From CAVZZV01 sp963779845 (GTDB taxonomy: Bacteria > Bacteroidota > Bacteroidia > Bacteroidales > GCA-2748055), in assembly GCA_963779845.1 (NCBI GenBank), contig CAVZZV010000005.1, forward strand, positions 62,001 through 126,000: 64,000 nucleotides of DNA, written 5' to 3'. The position numbers and the translations under genes were made by a program. Of the stretch, positions 46,129 to 56,133 are shown in pieces (within the stretch, counting starts at the first letter, position 1; each line of letters begins with the position of its first letter). The notes under the pieces were generated by a model that was not told where the DNA came from, did no database searches, and saw only the letters and a list, made by a program, of their open reading frames with translations.

Positions 46129-48954
46129 ATGGATGATCTATCATTTTTAGGAAATGCGGAAATTGAATCAATAAATGAACTTTTCAGGCAATACAAGGAA
46201 GATCCGGATAGCCTGGATATCTCCTGGCATCACTTTTTTCAGGGATTCGACTTCGCCAGAGAGGATTTTTCGGTTCGCGACCTGAAATCAGAAATCTTCG
46301 ATAAGGAGGTTAAAGTGCTAAACCTCATCGATGCTTACCGTAAAAGGGGGCATCTGTTTACTCAAACCAATCCTGTTCGTACCCGCCGAAAATATTTCCC
46401 TACACTGGACATAGAAAATTACGGCCTGGAAGCCTCCGATCTTGAGGTAGAGTTCTATGCCGGAAAAGAAATCGGAATTGGCAAAAGCTCCCTAAGTGAG
46501 ATACTGACCTTTTTACAGAGGACCTATTGTGAATCCATCGGTTCGGAGTATATGTTCATACGAAACCCGGAGAAAACCAGCTGGCTTATAGAAAATATTG
46601 AGAAAAACAGGAACCATACGGTTTTCACTGCTGAACAAAAAAAAGAAATTTTCTTTCACCTTAACCACGCGGTGGGTTTTGAATCCTTTATCCATAAAAA
46701 ATTTACGGGTCAGAAACGTTTCTCCCTTGAGGGAGCCGAAACATTGCTTCCCGCTTTAAATGCCACCATCGACATAGGCTCGAATCTCGGGATAAAAGAG
46801 TTTACCATTAGCATGTCCCACAGGGGAAGGCTGAATGTACTGGGGAATGTATTGCAAAAACCCTATGAAAAAATTTTCAAGGAGTTCGACGGGGAGGCCT
46901 ATGATGAGGGCATTTCCCTGGGCGACGTGAAATATCATCTTGGATACGGCAAAAAGGTACAGACTATTAAAGCAAATGAAGTGATGCTGAACCTTGTACC
47001 GAACCCTTCCCATCTTGAATCGGCGAGTCCCATCATCCAGGGGATTACCCGTGCTCTTATCGATAAGGTGTATGACCACGATTATAACAGAGTAGCTCCG
47101 GTAATTATCCATGGAGATGCTGCTATTGCCGCACAGGGAGTGGTATATGAGGTAATCCAGATGTCCGAAATTGAAGGTTATAAGACGGGAGGGACCATTC
47201 ACCTGGTGATCAATAATCAGGTGGGATTCACCACCAATTACCTGGATGCCCGATCAAGCACCTATTGCACTGATATCGGCAAGGTAACCAAATCCCCAAT
47301 TTTCCATGTCAATGGGGACGATGTCGAAGCTCTCGTGCATACCATGCAGATTGCGATGGAATATCGCCAGCTATTTCATTCAGATGTATTTATAGATATA
47401 CTTTGTTACCGGAAATATGGCCACAACGAAGGAGATGAACCCCGCTTCACGCAGCCTCTTTTGTATAAAGCCATTGCCGCACATCCCAATCCACGGGATA
47501 TTTATGCGGAAAAACTAATCAATGAAGGGATTTACACCAAAAAACAGATCGAAACCCTCAAAAACGATTTTGATTCCATTTTGGAAGAAAAGCTGGCCAG
47601 ATCAAAGGAATTAAAAAAAGTCACGATTACACAATTTCTAAAGGAAGAATGGTCTGGGTATCGTTATGGGGAGGAAGAAGATTTTGAAAATCCCATTCCT
47701 ACGGGAGTCCCGCATCAAACGATTGTTCAACTGATCAAAAAAATCAATGAACTTCCACAAGAGAAAAAATTCTTCAAAAAAATTGTCCGGCTTATGGAGG
47801 AGCGGATAAAAATGGGAGAGGGTGGGAAAATTGATTGGGCCATGGGGGAAATTTTAGCCTACGCCACACTTCTAACGGAAGGCCATCCGGTAAGGATCAG
47901 TGGACAGGATAGCGTACGCGGCACATTTTCACACCGCCACGCCGGAGTGGTAATTGAAGATACAGACCAGCTCTATTTTCCGTTAAAAAACCTCTCCCCT
48001 GAGCAGGCTTCCTTCGAGATCTATAATTCTTTACTTTCAGAATACGGTGTGATGGGATTTGAATATGGATATGCATTGACAACTCCAAAAACCCTAACCA
48101 TATGGGAAGCGCAATTTGGTGATTTTGCCAATGTTGCCCAGGTTATTGTCGACCAGTACATCAGCTCGGCCGAGGAGAAGTGGGGATTGATGAACGGATT
48201 GGTCCTGTTCCTTCCCCACGGCTATGAAGGCCAGGGGCCTGAACATTCCAGTGCGCGGATCGAACGGTATTTGGTTCTCGCGGCACGCGGAAATATGCAT
48301 ATTGTAAACCCCACAAGCCCATCGAACTTTTTTCACCTGTTAAGGCAACATATGAAACGCGATTTTCGCGTGCCACTTATTGTTTTTACCCCTAAAAGTC
48401 TTCTTCGTCATCCCAAATGCATTTCATCAATTTCAGCGCTCAGCGAAAGTCGTTTTATGCCCGTTATTGACGACGAAAATGTGGATATTGTAGAGGTAAG
48501 GCGCGTGGTCCTCTGCTCGGGAAAAGTATATTATGACCTGCTGGAGAGAAAGGAGGAGTTCGGAGCCCGTGATATAGCACTCGTCCGGATTGAGCAACTT
48601 CATCCATTTCCCATGAAGGAGATCCGGAAAATACTCAGGAAATACAAAAATAATCTTTTGACCCTGTGGGTGCAGGAAGAGCCTGAAAATATGGGACCCT
48701 GGTATTACGTTCAAAATATGATGAGAAAACTGGAGATTATCCATGTTGCCCGGCAACCCAGCGGTAGCCCCGCAGTGGGACTATTAAAACTTCATAATAT
48801 ACAGCAAAATGAAATTATCAATAAGGTTTTCAGAAAATGTGATTGTGAGTTAAAAAATAAATATTGCGGTCTTCAATGTGTTGTGGGAAGTTCACGGGAA
48901 AATATACTTAAACAGCATCATTATTTTGAAGAAAACAAAAAATCCAGCGTATGA
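46129..48954 (+). CDS. sucA: 2-oxoglutarate dehydrogenase E1 component
   Basis: About 941 residues from the ATG at 46129 (MDDLSFLGNAEIE). It has the E1 N-terminal segment DISWHHFFQGF, TPP-domain motifs SMSHRGRLNVLGNV, VIIHGDAAIAAQG and HNEGDEPRFTQP, and the transketolase-like C-terminal half (RGTFSHRHAGV, FLPHGYEGQGPEHSSARIERYL). It decarboxylates 2-oxoglutarate and passes the succinyl group to the lipoyl domain of E2. The stop overlaps the sucB start by 4 bp, so the two are coupled. No lipoamide dehydrogenase gene is adjacent. Confidence 0.96.
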   Translation: MDDLSFLGNAEIESINELFRQYKEDPDSLDISWHHFFQGFDFAREDFSVRDLKSEIFDKEVKVLNLIDAYRKRGHLFTQTNPVRTRRKYFPTLDIENYGLEASDLEVEFYAGKEIGIGKSSLSEILTFLQRTYCESIGSEYMFIRNPEKTSWLIENIEKNRNHTVFTAEQKKEIFFHLNHAVGFESFIHKKFTGQKRFSLEGAETLLPALNATIDIGSNLGIKEFTISMSHRGRLNVLGNVLQKPYEKIFKEFDGEAYDEGISLGDVKYHLGYGKKVQTIKANEVMLNLVPNPSHLESASPIIQGITRALIDKVYDHDYNRVAPVIIHGDAAIAAQGVVYEVIQMSEIEGYKTGGTIHLVINNQVGFTTNYLDARSSTYCTDIGKVTKSPIFHVNGDDVEALVHTMQIAMEYRQLFHSDVFIDILCYRKYGHNEGDEPRFTQPLLYKAIAAHPNPRDIYAEKLINEGIYTKKQIETLKNDFDSILEEKLARSKELKKVTITQFLKEEWSGYRYGEEEDFENPIPTGVPHQTIVQLIKKINELPQEKKFFKKIVRLMEERIKMGEGGKIDWAMGEILAYATLLTEGHPVRISGQDSVRGTFSHRHAGVVIEDTDQLYFPLKNLSPEQASFEIYNSLLSEYGVMGFEYGYALTTPKTLTIWEAQFGDFANVAQVIVDQYISSAEEKWGLMNGLVLFLPHGYEGQGPEHSSARIERYLVLAARGNMHIVNPTSPSNFFHLLRQHMKRDFRVPLIVFTPKSLLRHPKCISSISALSESRFMPVIDDENVDIVEVRRVVLCSGKVYYDLLERKEEFGARDIALVRIEQLHPFPMKEIRKILRKYKNNLLTLWVQEEPENMGPWYYVQNMMRKLEIIHVARQPSGSPAVGLLKLHNIQQNEIINKVFRKCDCELKNKYCGLQCVVGSSRENILKQHHYFEENKKSSV

Positions 48955-50315
48955 CCATTGAAATAAAAGTCCCAAGTCCCGGAGAATCCATCTCAGAAGT
49001 GGAAATATCCGCATGGTTCGTAAAATCGGGAGATAAGGTGAAAAAGGATCAGGAAGTTGGCGAAATCGAGTCTGAAAAAGCCACTCTTCCTCTTTTGGCT
49101 TCTGAAGATGGGGAGATTACCCTCCTGAAAGAAGAAGGAGAAACCGTTCCGGTTGGGGAGGTGGTCGGAACTATTGAACCTTCAAAAAAAGGGAATGCAG
49201 AAGAAATCGCAAATGCAAGCGATAATGAGCAATCTAAAGATTCAAATGCTTCAGGGTCCGCAGAAACTGAAGCAAACACTGATCAGAAAAAACCCCAGGC
49301 GAAAAAATCCTCTCAAAAAGAAGAACAAGGCACTAAAGAACCCCATAATAGTTTGTCAAACGGCGAACTTCTGCAGCGGAATGAATCCTCCGGCTTCACT
49401 TCCTCAGATAATCAATCCGGATCGAGGGATAACAGAACCACCCCGGTGGCAAAAAAAATGATGGAGGAACACGATCTTTCCATCGATGATGTAATAAATG
49501 GTTTACGGAAAATCGGAAAGAAGGAAATGGAAATTGTCCTGGGGACCAGTTCCATCAGTTCCTCTAAAAACAGGGCCGAGAGCAGGGAGGAAGAAAAAAA
49601 ACCGATAAGTAAGCTTCGTAAAAAACTGAGTGAGAGACTTGTATCCGTGAAAAATGAAACCGCGATGCTCACTACGTTTAATGAAGCGGATATGAGTGCT
49701 GTCATCTCTTTGAGAAAAAATTATCAAAGTGCCTTTATGGAGAAGCACGGGATCAAGCTGGGATACATGTCATTTTTTACCAAGGCGGTTAGCCTGGCTC
49801 TGGAAGATTTTCCCAACATAAACAGCAGGATTGAAGAAAATCAGATCATTCACGCTAAATACACGGATATTGGAATTGCAGTCCAGACAGACAAAGGGCT
49901 TATGGTACCTGTCCTGCGTAATGTGGAAAACATGAGTCTTGCCGATATTGAAAAAGAGATCGCGGAACTCGCCAGGCAGGCAAGGAAAAACAGGATCAGC
50001 ATCGATCAAATGTCGGGTGGCACCTTTACCATTACCAATGGTGGGATTTATGGCTCGCTTCTTTCGACCCCTATCCTTAACCCTCCACAATCCGCAATTC
50101 TTGGAATGCACAACATCGTAGACCGCCCCATTGCAATTGCCGGAAAGGTCGAAATCCGACCCATGATGTACCTGGCTCTTTCCTATGATCACCGGTTGGT
50201 AGATGGCCGTGATTCGGTAAGCTTTTTAGTACTGGTTAAAGAATATCTTGAAAACCCGGAAAGGATGCTTACCGGGAAGATTGATTTAAAAAAGAGGTTA
50301 CTGGATCTGGATTGA
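48951..50315 (+). CDS. sucB: Dihydrolipoamide succinyltransferase (2-oxoglutarate dehydrogenase E2)
   Basis: 454 residues. A single lipoyl domain (1-78) carries the lipoylated Lys43 in EIESEKATL. A long Ser/Glu/Lys-rich linker (about 80-160) precedes a peripheral subunit-binding domain (about 163-200, TPVAKKMMEEHDLS). The catalytic domain has SYDHRLVDGRDSV with the active-site His and Asp near the C-terminus. E2 accepts succinyl from SucA and makes succinyl-CoA. The ATGA overlap with sucA indicates one transcript. Confidence 0.95.
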   Translation: MTIEIKVPSPGESISEVEISAWFVKSGDKVKKDQEVGEIESEKATLPLLASEDGEITLLKEEGETVPVGEVVGTIEPSKKGNAEEIANASDNEQSKDSNASGSAETEANTDQKKPQAKKSSQKEEQGTKEPHNSLSNGELLQRNESSGFTSSDNQSGSRDNRTTPVAKKMMEEHDLSIDDVINGLRKIGKKEMEIVLGTSSISSSKNRAESREEEKKPISKLRKKLSERLVSVKNETAMLTTFNEADMSAVISLRKNYQSAFMEKHGIKLGYMSFFTKAVSLALEDFPNINSRIEENQIIHAKYTDIGIAVQTDKGLMVPVLRNVENMSLADIEKEIAELARQARKNRISIDQMSGGTFTITNGGIYGSLLSTPILNPPQSAILGMHNIVDRPIAIAGKVEIRPMMYLALSYDHRLVDGRDSVSFLVLVKEYLENPERMLTGKIDLKKRLLDLD

Positions 50316-50429
50316 AGGGCAGTCATTGAAGATTATCCCTTTAAATCAGGATTAGGGGAATCATAAAATTTTCTCAATTCAAGGAGATTTTCGTTTTATT
50401 TTTACAGGTAGTGCAGGAAAAAAACTCAT

Positions 50430-51107
50430 ATGGAATCAACTAAAGGAAAAACCGCCAATGTTTTCGGCTATACAGGGCTAACGGGTTCAAAGCTGGCACA
50501 TCACCTTCTATCTGACTTGAGGTATTCAAAAGTAAGAATTTTTGTCCGGCGGCCTATCTCCCTTAATCATCCCTCCGCAGAGATCATTGTAAATGACCTG
50601 TCGGATATCCGGCAATTAAGTGAGGTTATCACCGGGGATGAAGTATATTGTTGTCTGGGTACAACTTCAAAAAAGGCCGGGTCGAAAGAGGCTTTTGAAC
50701 GGGTTGATCTTGCCCTCCCCCTGGAAATTGGCACTATCGCAAAGGAAAACAGGGTCGATAAATTCCTGGTCATCTCCTCCCTCGGTGCCAATGCCAAATC
50801 CGGAAATTTTTACCTGAAGACCAAAGGAAAGATGGAAGAGGGATTAAAAACTCTTGGATTCAGGCAATTATCTATTTTCAGACCCTCCCTTCTGTTGGGG
50901 AAGAGATCAGAGAAAAGGCCCGCAGAACAAATCGGCAAATTTCTCTTTAGTGCCTTATCCTTTCTTTTCATCGGACCATTGAAGAAATATAAAGGGGTCC
51001 ATGCCGATACTGTCGCAAGGGCGATGATCCGCGTGGCAAATAATGTCCCCTCGAACATCATCTATGAATCGGATAAGATCCGGGAATTAGGTTCTAAAAC
51101 AGATTAA
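50430..51107 (+). CDS. NAD(P)-binding atypical short-chain dehydrogenase-like protein
   Basis: 225 residues with an N-terminal Rossmann loop, GYTGLTGSKLAHHLL (near residues 13-27), and a YLKTKGKMEE segment with Tyr-x3-Lys spacing, as in the HTATIP2/NmrA-like branch of the SDR superfamily. Length and pattern fit bacterial homologues annotated as oxidoreductase or epimerase. The substrate is unknown. The 3' end overlaps the convergent thioredoxin-family gene by 4 bp. Confidence 0.75.
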   Translation: MESTKGKTANVFGYTGLTGSKLAHHLLSDLRYSKVRIFVRRPISLNHPSAEIIVNDLSDIRQLSEVITGDEVYCCLGTTSKKAGSKEAFERVDLALPLEIGTIAKENRVDKFLVISSLGANAKSGNFYLKTKGKMEEGLKTLGFRQLSIFRPSLLLGKRSEKRPAEQIGKFLFSALSFLFIGPLKKYKGVHADTVARAMIRVANNVPSNIIYESDKIRELGSKTD

Positions 51108-52336
51108 GGCAAAGTGGGCTTTTCCTGCTTTGACTGGCTGGTAATTTTCTTCAACTCTTCCAGCATAGCTTTCTCCTGGTCGGTCATTTCCATTGTTCCT
51201 GCCTCGGCAAGGAACTTTTCAGCCAGCTCAAAATTACCGCGGACTCCTTCAATGTAAGCCGTCATCATTAGGTTTTTGGGATTGCGCTTAGCGTTTAATG
51301 CTTCATCCATCAGGAGAGCCGCCAAACCGACCGCTTCCGGGTTTTGCCCATATTCCTTCACCAGTTCGTAGGCCTCTTTATAAAGATACTCATCAGCATT
51401 CACCTGAGATGCATGATAGCCTTTAAATATCAAGTCCTGATAATTTTTCCAGCTGGCCGTATTGGCATAATATATTTTATGGGTGATATCCCGCACATAA
51501 TCCATATCGGCCGAATCGCTTCCCAGATATACAGGCAGCACTTCAGAAATAATCCTTTCCATGTAGGCAGAATCTCTTTCCCCGATTGCTTTTCCGAGGC
51601 TGGCGTTATAAATATTGTTCAAAAAGAGTTCAGCAGTATCATTGCCCCATACTTCAAAGGCTTTTTGTCGGTTATTCTTTATGACCGAAAAAATTCTTCC
51701 ATCCAAATCCGTTATAGAACCAGCAATTATGGATTTATAGGAAGGATCCAAAATCTCTTTATCACTAAGCGCAGAAATTATTGAATCGGACAACCGGGCA
51801 GCTTTTTCATTCTGTCCGAGGGAAAGGAGGAGGGCATGATATTCACTCATCTCGCGGTTATCAAGTTTGTTTTCCGCGAGTTTGTTTTCAAATTGTATGA
51901 TCTTCATAAAATTTTCGGCAATAATATTTCCCGTTTCGGCGAGTTCAGGAGCCTCTCTCACGCCAACGATACTTGTAATAACTTTTTCAGCTGAATTCAG
52001 AAAGTACATGGTGGGATAAGCATGCAAACCATAACGGCCAACCATTATCCTGCCAAATTCACTCTCCCCGTCAAGCCGGGCATTTACAAATTCCCTGTTG
52101 AATATTGATGCTAAGGCAGAATCGGTATATACTGTCCTATCGAGGTATTTACACGGTCCACACCAGGTTGCGTATATATCAAGAAAAACAGGCCTTTTGG
52201 TATTTTCAGAATTGGCCACAATCTCCTGCCAGTCCCCTGCATTTTCAATCTCGGCAAATTGTATTTGTGCTTTTGAAAATTGGATGGAAATGACAGACAA
52301 AAGAGTAATTATTATAGTGATATTCAGTGTTTTCAT
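51104..52336 (-). CDS. Secreted thioredoxin-family protein
   Basis: 410 residues. A signal peptide (to about residue 23, SKAQ) is followed by a thioredoxin-like domain with the active site WCGPCK (Trp58-Lys63), the cis-proline region AYPTMYFL near 108, and a long helical C-terminal part (about 160-400) resembling TPR-like helices. It is probably a periplasmic thiol-disulfide protein. The helical extension may bind partners. It is downstream of the glycosyltransferase gene on the same strand, with a 109-bp gap. Confidence 0.85.
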   Translation of the reverse strand: MKTLNITIIITLLSVISIQFSKAQIQFAEIENAGDWQEIVANSENTKRPVFLDIYATWCGPCKYLDRTVYTDSALASIFNREFVNARLDGESEFGRIMVGRYGLHAYPTMYFLNSAEKVITSIVGVREAPELAETGNIIAENFMKIIQFENKLAENKLDNREMSEYHALLLSLGQNEKAARLSDSIISALSDKEILDPSYKSIIAGSITDLDGRIFSVIKNNRQKAFEVWGNDTAELFLNNIYNASLGKAIGERDSAYMERIISEVLPVYLGSDSADMDYVRDITHKIYYANTASWKNYQDLIFKGYHASQVNADEYLYKEAYELVKEYGQNPEAVGLAALLMDEALNAKRNPKNLMMTAYIEGVRGNFELAEKFLAEAGTMEMTDQEKAMLEELKKITSQSKQEKPTLP

Positions 52337-52445
52337 AAATAATAATATTTATTTTAAAATTTAAAAAAAGTAATTCCTTATATTTTCCGGATGATCTTCA
52401 CCGATACCTTGAATTTCAGTATTTTGTGGGAAATTAACCCATGTG

Positions 52446-53567
52446 TTAACCAATTGCTCCAGCCCTTTTATAAAGGTTGAATAATTTTTTCTGTTCGTTC
52501 TCCCAGGTTAGCTCTTCTGCTGCGCGCCGGATATTGATGGCCCATTCTTGTCGCCGGGGACCATCATTCAACATGAATCCGATCAGCCGTTTAATTTCGG
52601 GCGTATCGGATGGATCCACTACAAGACCGGTGCCATATTTTTCCACGATTGACCTCATCTCCGGAAATCCGGAAACTAAAGTAGGAATCCCGGCCTGCAT
52701 ATAGTCGAAAAGTTTGTTGGGAAGGGCATAATAATAATTAAGGTTAGTATTCATCTCCAGAGAAACCCCAAGATGCGCTTTTTTGGTGACCGACCGCAAT
52801 TGTTCGGGACGAAGCCTGCCTGTTAGATAAACCCTGTGGTTAAGCTGTTCCCTCTTTATTTGATGCTCAATTTCGTGGAAGCGGTCTCCCGTTCCTGCAA
52901 TTATAAAAACAACCCCATCCATCTCCTTCACGGCATCAATCACTGTTTCAATGCCGCGATCCAGATTTACTGCTCCCTGGTAAATCAGGATCTTTTTACC
53001 CGACAACCAGCCTGGCAATTCATAATTTTCGGTACTTGATTCCTTTTGAGGAAGATTCCGGATGACTTCAAAATCATTATGATATTTCGTATGGTAGATT
53101 TCCGCCAGAGAATCGTTAACAGTACAGGCATGTTTAAGTTTCGGAAGGATCATTCTTTCTATAAAGAGCCAGGTATTTTTCACCACTGTACGATTAGCCA
53201 ATTCGGGAACCTCTGTAAAATACTCATGACTATCATAGATCAGCGGCTTATTTCTCAACCGGGATACAAGAAAATTGGCTGGAAGAGTATCCAGGTCATT
53301 GGAAACAAGCGCTTTGATATAACGTCGGCTTATCAGGAAGAGAAAAAGCCTTACATTAAAGCAGGCATAAAAAAAGAAGCCCTTTTTGAACAACAGACGC
53401 ATCCGCACAACCGTGTATTTTCGGGCAGGCAATTCTTCTGAACCGGAAAGCTTTCTACCAATGACCTCGACCTTTTCTCCCATCGAAGACAAACTGCCTG
53501 CAACTTTCTGAACCCGTTGATCAGTAATGAAATCATTACTTACAGATATATAAATAGGTCTGTTCAT
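52446..53567 (-). CDS. Family GT4-like glycosyltransferase
   Basis: 373 residues with a GT-B fold: an N-terminal acceptor-side domain (about 1-170, with IYDSHEYFTEVPEL) and a C-terminal nucleotide-sugar domain (KKILIYQGAVNLDRGIETVIDAV, VYLTGRLRPEQL, GIPTLVSGFPEMRSIVEKYGTGLVV). The conserved Glu of the C-terminal EX7E-like motif is in the FPEMRS region. The acceptor is not evident and no polysaccharide cluster surrounds it. A complete promoter candidate lies upstream, divergent from murB. Confidence 0.85.
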   Translation of the reverse strand: MNRPIYISVSNDFITDQRVQKVAGSLSSMGEKVEVIGRKLSGSEELPARKYTVVRMRLLFKKGFFFYACFNVRLFLFLISRRYIKALVSNDLDTLPANFLVSRLRNKPLIYDSHEYFTEVPELANRTVVKNTWLFIERMILPKLKHACTVNDSLAEIYHTKYHNDFEVIRNLPQKESSTENYELPGWLSGKKILIYQGAVNLDRGIETVIDAVKEMDGVVFIIAGTGDRFHEIEHQIKREQLNHRVYLTGRLRPEQLRSVTKKAHLGVSLEMNTNLNYYYALPNKLFDYMQAGIPTLVSGFPEMRSIVEKYGTGLVVDPSDTPEIKRLIGFMLNDGPRRQEWAINIRRAAEELTWENEQKKLFNLYKRAGAIG

Positions 53568-53602
53568 TTAATTTTTCGAGGCAACTAAGTTAGAAAATAA
53601 CC

Positions 53603-53631
53603 CAAACATATCTGTCCTGATATTCATCAAA
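53603..53631 (-). promoter_or_regulatory. Promoter of the glycosyltransferase gene (-33 and -7)
   Basis: On the minus strand TTTG, 17 nt, then TATGTTTG (a TAnnTTTG match), ending 36 nt upstream of the ATG at 53567. This is the best two-element match to the Bacteroidota promoter pattern in the window. Confidence 0.6.
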
Positions 53632-53634
53632 TGC

Positions 53635-53642
53635 TATCTTTG
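53635..53642 (+). promoter_or_regulatory. -7 promoter candidate of murB
   Basis: TATCTTTG, matching TAnnTTTG, 17 nt upstream of the murB ATG at 53659. It starts 4 nt from the -33 element of the divergent glycosyltransferase promoter, so the two polymerases could compete. Confidence 0.45.
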
Positions 53643-53658
53643 TGGCAATTTAGGAATT

Positions 53659-54672
53659 ATGTTGAATATTTTAAGCGATTATAGTCTCAGGCAAAACAAC
53701 AGCTTCGGAGTGGAGGTGAAGGCAGCCTCCTATCTGCCCTTGCATTCGATGAAGGAAATCCATAAAAGTATCGGTTTGTTGAAGCTGAACCACCGGGATT
53801 TCCTGATCCTTGGAGAAGGGAGCAATATCCTGTTTACATCCGATTACCCTGGGCTTATTTTGCACCCCGTGCTAAAGGGGATTGAGAGTATCGGGGAAGA
53901 CCCGGACCATCCCGTAATAAAGGTGGCCTGTGGGGAAAACTGGGACCAACTAGTTAATTATACGGTAAACAAAGGATGGAGCGGAATCGAAAATCTATCT
54001 CTGATCCCCGGAAGCGTCGGATCAGCGCCGGTCCAAAATATCGGAGCATACGGGGCGGAGGCCAGGGATACAGTATTGTGGGTGGAGGGGATAGATATAG
54101 CTACAAACTCCCTGAAAAGGATCGTTTCGGAAGATTGTCAATTTGGATACAGGAATAGTATTTTTAAAGAGGAATTAAAAAATAAATTCATCATAACTCA
54201 TGTTGCCTTCAGTTTGCTCAAAAAGCCGAACTTCAATCTTTCCTATGCCAATTTAGACCAACTATTCAGGGAAAAAGAGAAGAAGGATTTAAAATCCCTC
54301 AGAGAAATTATAATCAACATTCGGGAAAAAAAATTACCAGATCCGAAAATTACCGGAAATGCGGGCAGTTTTTTTAAAAATCCACTAATTAATCTGGAAC
54401 ACTTTACCCGGTTAAGGGAGAAATTTCCTGAAATCCCATTTTATCCTACAGGAGATTTAATAAAAATACCTGCTGCCTGGCTTATCGAAAAGTCGGGTTG
54501 GAAAGGGAAACGTGCTGGCAATGTGGGCACATGGCCTCACCAACCTCTTGTGATCGTAAATTACGGAGGGGCAAGCGGAAAGGAAATACTGGATTTTTCT
54601 TTGGGGATTCAGGAGAGCGTAATCAAAATATTCAACATTGAATTGGAGAGAGAGGTAAGCGTAATATTTTAG
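53659..54672 (+). CDS. murB: UDP-N-acetylenolpyruvoylglucosamine reductase
   Basis: 337 residues, type I MurB length. The FAD-binding region has LILGEGSNILFTSDYPG and IPGSVGSAPVQNIGAYG. The substrate domain has YRNSIFK (the catalytic-site Arg) and GNAGSFFKNP near residue 235 with the proton-donor Ser. The C-terminus has AAWLIEKSGWKGKRAGNVG. It reduces the enolpyruvyl group to make UDP-MurNAc for peptidoglycan. Convergent with the phosphohexomutase gene, 8 bp apart. Confidence 0.95.
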   Translation: MLNILSDYSLRQNNSFGVEVKAASYLPLHSMKEIHKSIGLLKLNHRDFLILGEGSNILFTSDYPGLILHPVLKGIESIGEDPDHPVIKVACGENWDQLVNYTVNKGWSGIENLSLIPGSVGSAPVQNIGAYGAEARDTVLWVEGIDIATNSLKRIVSEDCQFGYRNSIFKEELKNKFIITHVAFSLLKKPNFNLSYANLDQLFREKEKKDLKSLREIIINIREKKLPDPKITGNAGSFFKNPLINLEHFTRLREKFPEIPFYPTGDLIKIPAAWLIEKSGWKGKRAGNVGTWPHQPLVIVNYGGASGKEILDFSLGIQESVIKIFNIELEREVSVIF

Positions 54673-54680
54673 GTATCACT

Positions 54681-56096
54681 TTATTGCGCTGATCCCATAA
54701 TGGTATGGTAGGCCTCGTCGAGAATATCCATTACCCTATCCAAATCGGATGCTTCTGCATAGGTTCGCAGAACCGGCTCTGTACCAGAGGCACGGATCAT
54801 CAACCACGCGTCATTTTCGAAAAAATATTTGTACCCGTCCAGTGTTTCTTTTCTTAATACATTATACTTGCCGAAGGACTTATAAGAATCCTTATAGCAT
54901 TTCTCAAGAACCCTGTTTTTCATTTCCTTTGGAACGTGAAGGTCTGATCGGTGAAAAGCGAATGAACCGGTTATGCTATAAACCTCATCAATAAGCTGCC
55001 TTAAGGATTTGCCAGTGTCGCTCATCCATTTCATAAAGGTGAGGCCGATCCATATTCCGTCCCGTTCCGGAATATGGCCTTTAATACTAATACCACCGGA
55101 TTCTTCTCCTCCAACAAGCACTTCATCGCGTACCATTATGCGGGAAATTTCCTTAAAACCAATTTTTACGCGTGTTACATCTAATTTATAATGGGCGGCA
55201 AGTTTTTCAATTTTAATGGTAGAAGAAAAGCCGGTAACAATCTCCCCTTTTAGCCTTAAATAACCGGCAACGTAGTGTATTAAGAGTAGTAAGATATGAT
55301 GGGAATCAATATATCTCCCGGTTTCATCGGCTAATGCAATCCGGTCGCCATCTCCATCAACAGCTATTCCCAGTTTAATATTTTCCGTTTTCCCCACATA
55401 ATCCAAAAATTCATGAAGATTTTTTTCCAGCGGTTCAGGAGGGAATCCGCCAAATAAAGGATCGGGCCGGGGGTGGATAGAATGAATTCCCGGAAGCATC
55501 TTTGTCATCAGTTTTTGACTACTTCCATACATGGATTCGAAGGCAACGGAAGAGGCGAAAGACTGAAGTTCCGGAAAGTCGAAATTCTCCCTGAGATGTT
55601 GAATATAATAATCCTCGATATTTCCGATGGTAAGAAGATCCCTGTCGATCAGATTTTCGGTTTTAATCAGGTTAAGATCAATGGTGGTATCATAATTTAT
55701 GAGCGCAACGATATCCTTCAAATCTTCCTCCGGCAGGGGGCCGCCATGACTGCCCTTTAACTTAAAACCGTTGTATTCGGATGAATTATGGCTTGCGGTA
55801 ATAATGATGCCTAGTTCAGCCTTCATCATATTCACGACAAGGGAAACAACCGGGGTTGAAGTATACCGGTCGCTAAGGATCACTTTAATCCCTTTGGAAG
55901 CCAGGATTTTGGCTGCCGATTCAGCAAACATCCTACCCCCAAAACGGGTGTCATATGCAATAATAACCGTAGCTTCCCCAAATTTCTTTAAAAGCCAGGT
56001 AGAACAGGCAAGGGATAGCCGGGACACATTTTCCTCCGTGTAATCGCGTGCAATGATACCGCGCCAACCATCTGTCCCAAATCTAATTTTATTCAT
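54681..56096 (-). CDS. Phosphohexomutase (phosphoglucomutase/phosphomannomutase family)
   Basis: 471 residues with the four alpha-D-phosphohexomutase domains. It has the N-terminal FGTDGWRG, the phosphoserine loop ITASHNSSEYNGFKLKG (Ser102), the Mg loop GDGDRIAL, the sugar-binding GGEESGGI, and the C-terminal phosphate-binding RASGTEPVLRTY. It moves phosphate between C1 and C6 of a hexose; glucose or mannose preference cannot be told. It is last gene of the run DUF7935-like, mltG, mutase. Confidence 0.93.
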   Translation of the reverse strand: MNKIRFGTDGWRGIIARDYTEENVSRLSLACSTWLLKKFGEATVIIAYDTRFGGRMFAESAAKILASKGIKVILSDRYTSTPVVSLVVNMMKAELGIIITASHNSSEYNGFKLKGSHGGPLPEEDLKDIVALINYDTTIDLNLIKTENLIDRDLLTIGNIEDYYIQHLRENFDFPELQSFASSVAFESMYGSSQKLMTKMLPGIHSIHPRPDPLFGGFPPEPLEKNLHEFLDYVGKTENIKLGIAVDGDGDRIALADETGRYIDSHHILLLLIHYVAGYLRLKGEIVTGFSSTIKIEKLAAHYKLDVTRVKIGFKEISRIMVRDEVLVGGEESGGISIKGHIPERDGIWIGLTFMKWMSDTGKSLRQLIDEVYSITGSFAFHRSDLHVPKEMKNRVLEKCYKDSYKSFGKYNVLRKETLDGYKYFFENDAWLMIRASGTEPVLRTYAEASDLDRVMDILDEAYHTIMGSAQ

Positions 56097-56133
56097 CAGG
56101 TGAAATTACGTCTAAAAATTAATAAAACGAGGC

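Noticed and set aside
50350..50410. Possible terminator after sucB
   Set aside because: The stem is only TCTC/GAGA with a bulged extension; too weak to call.
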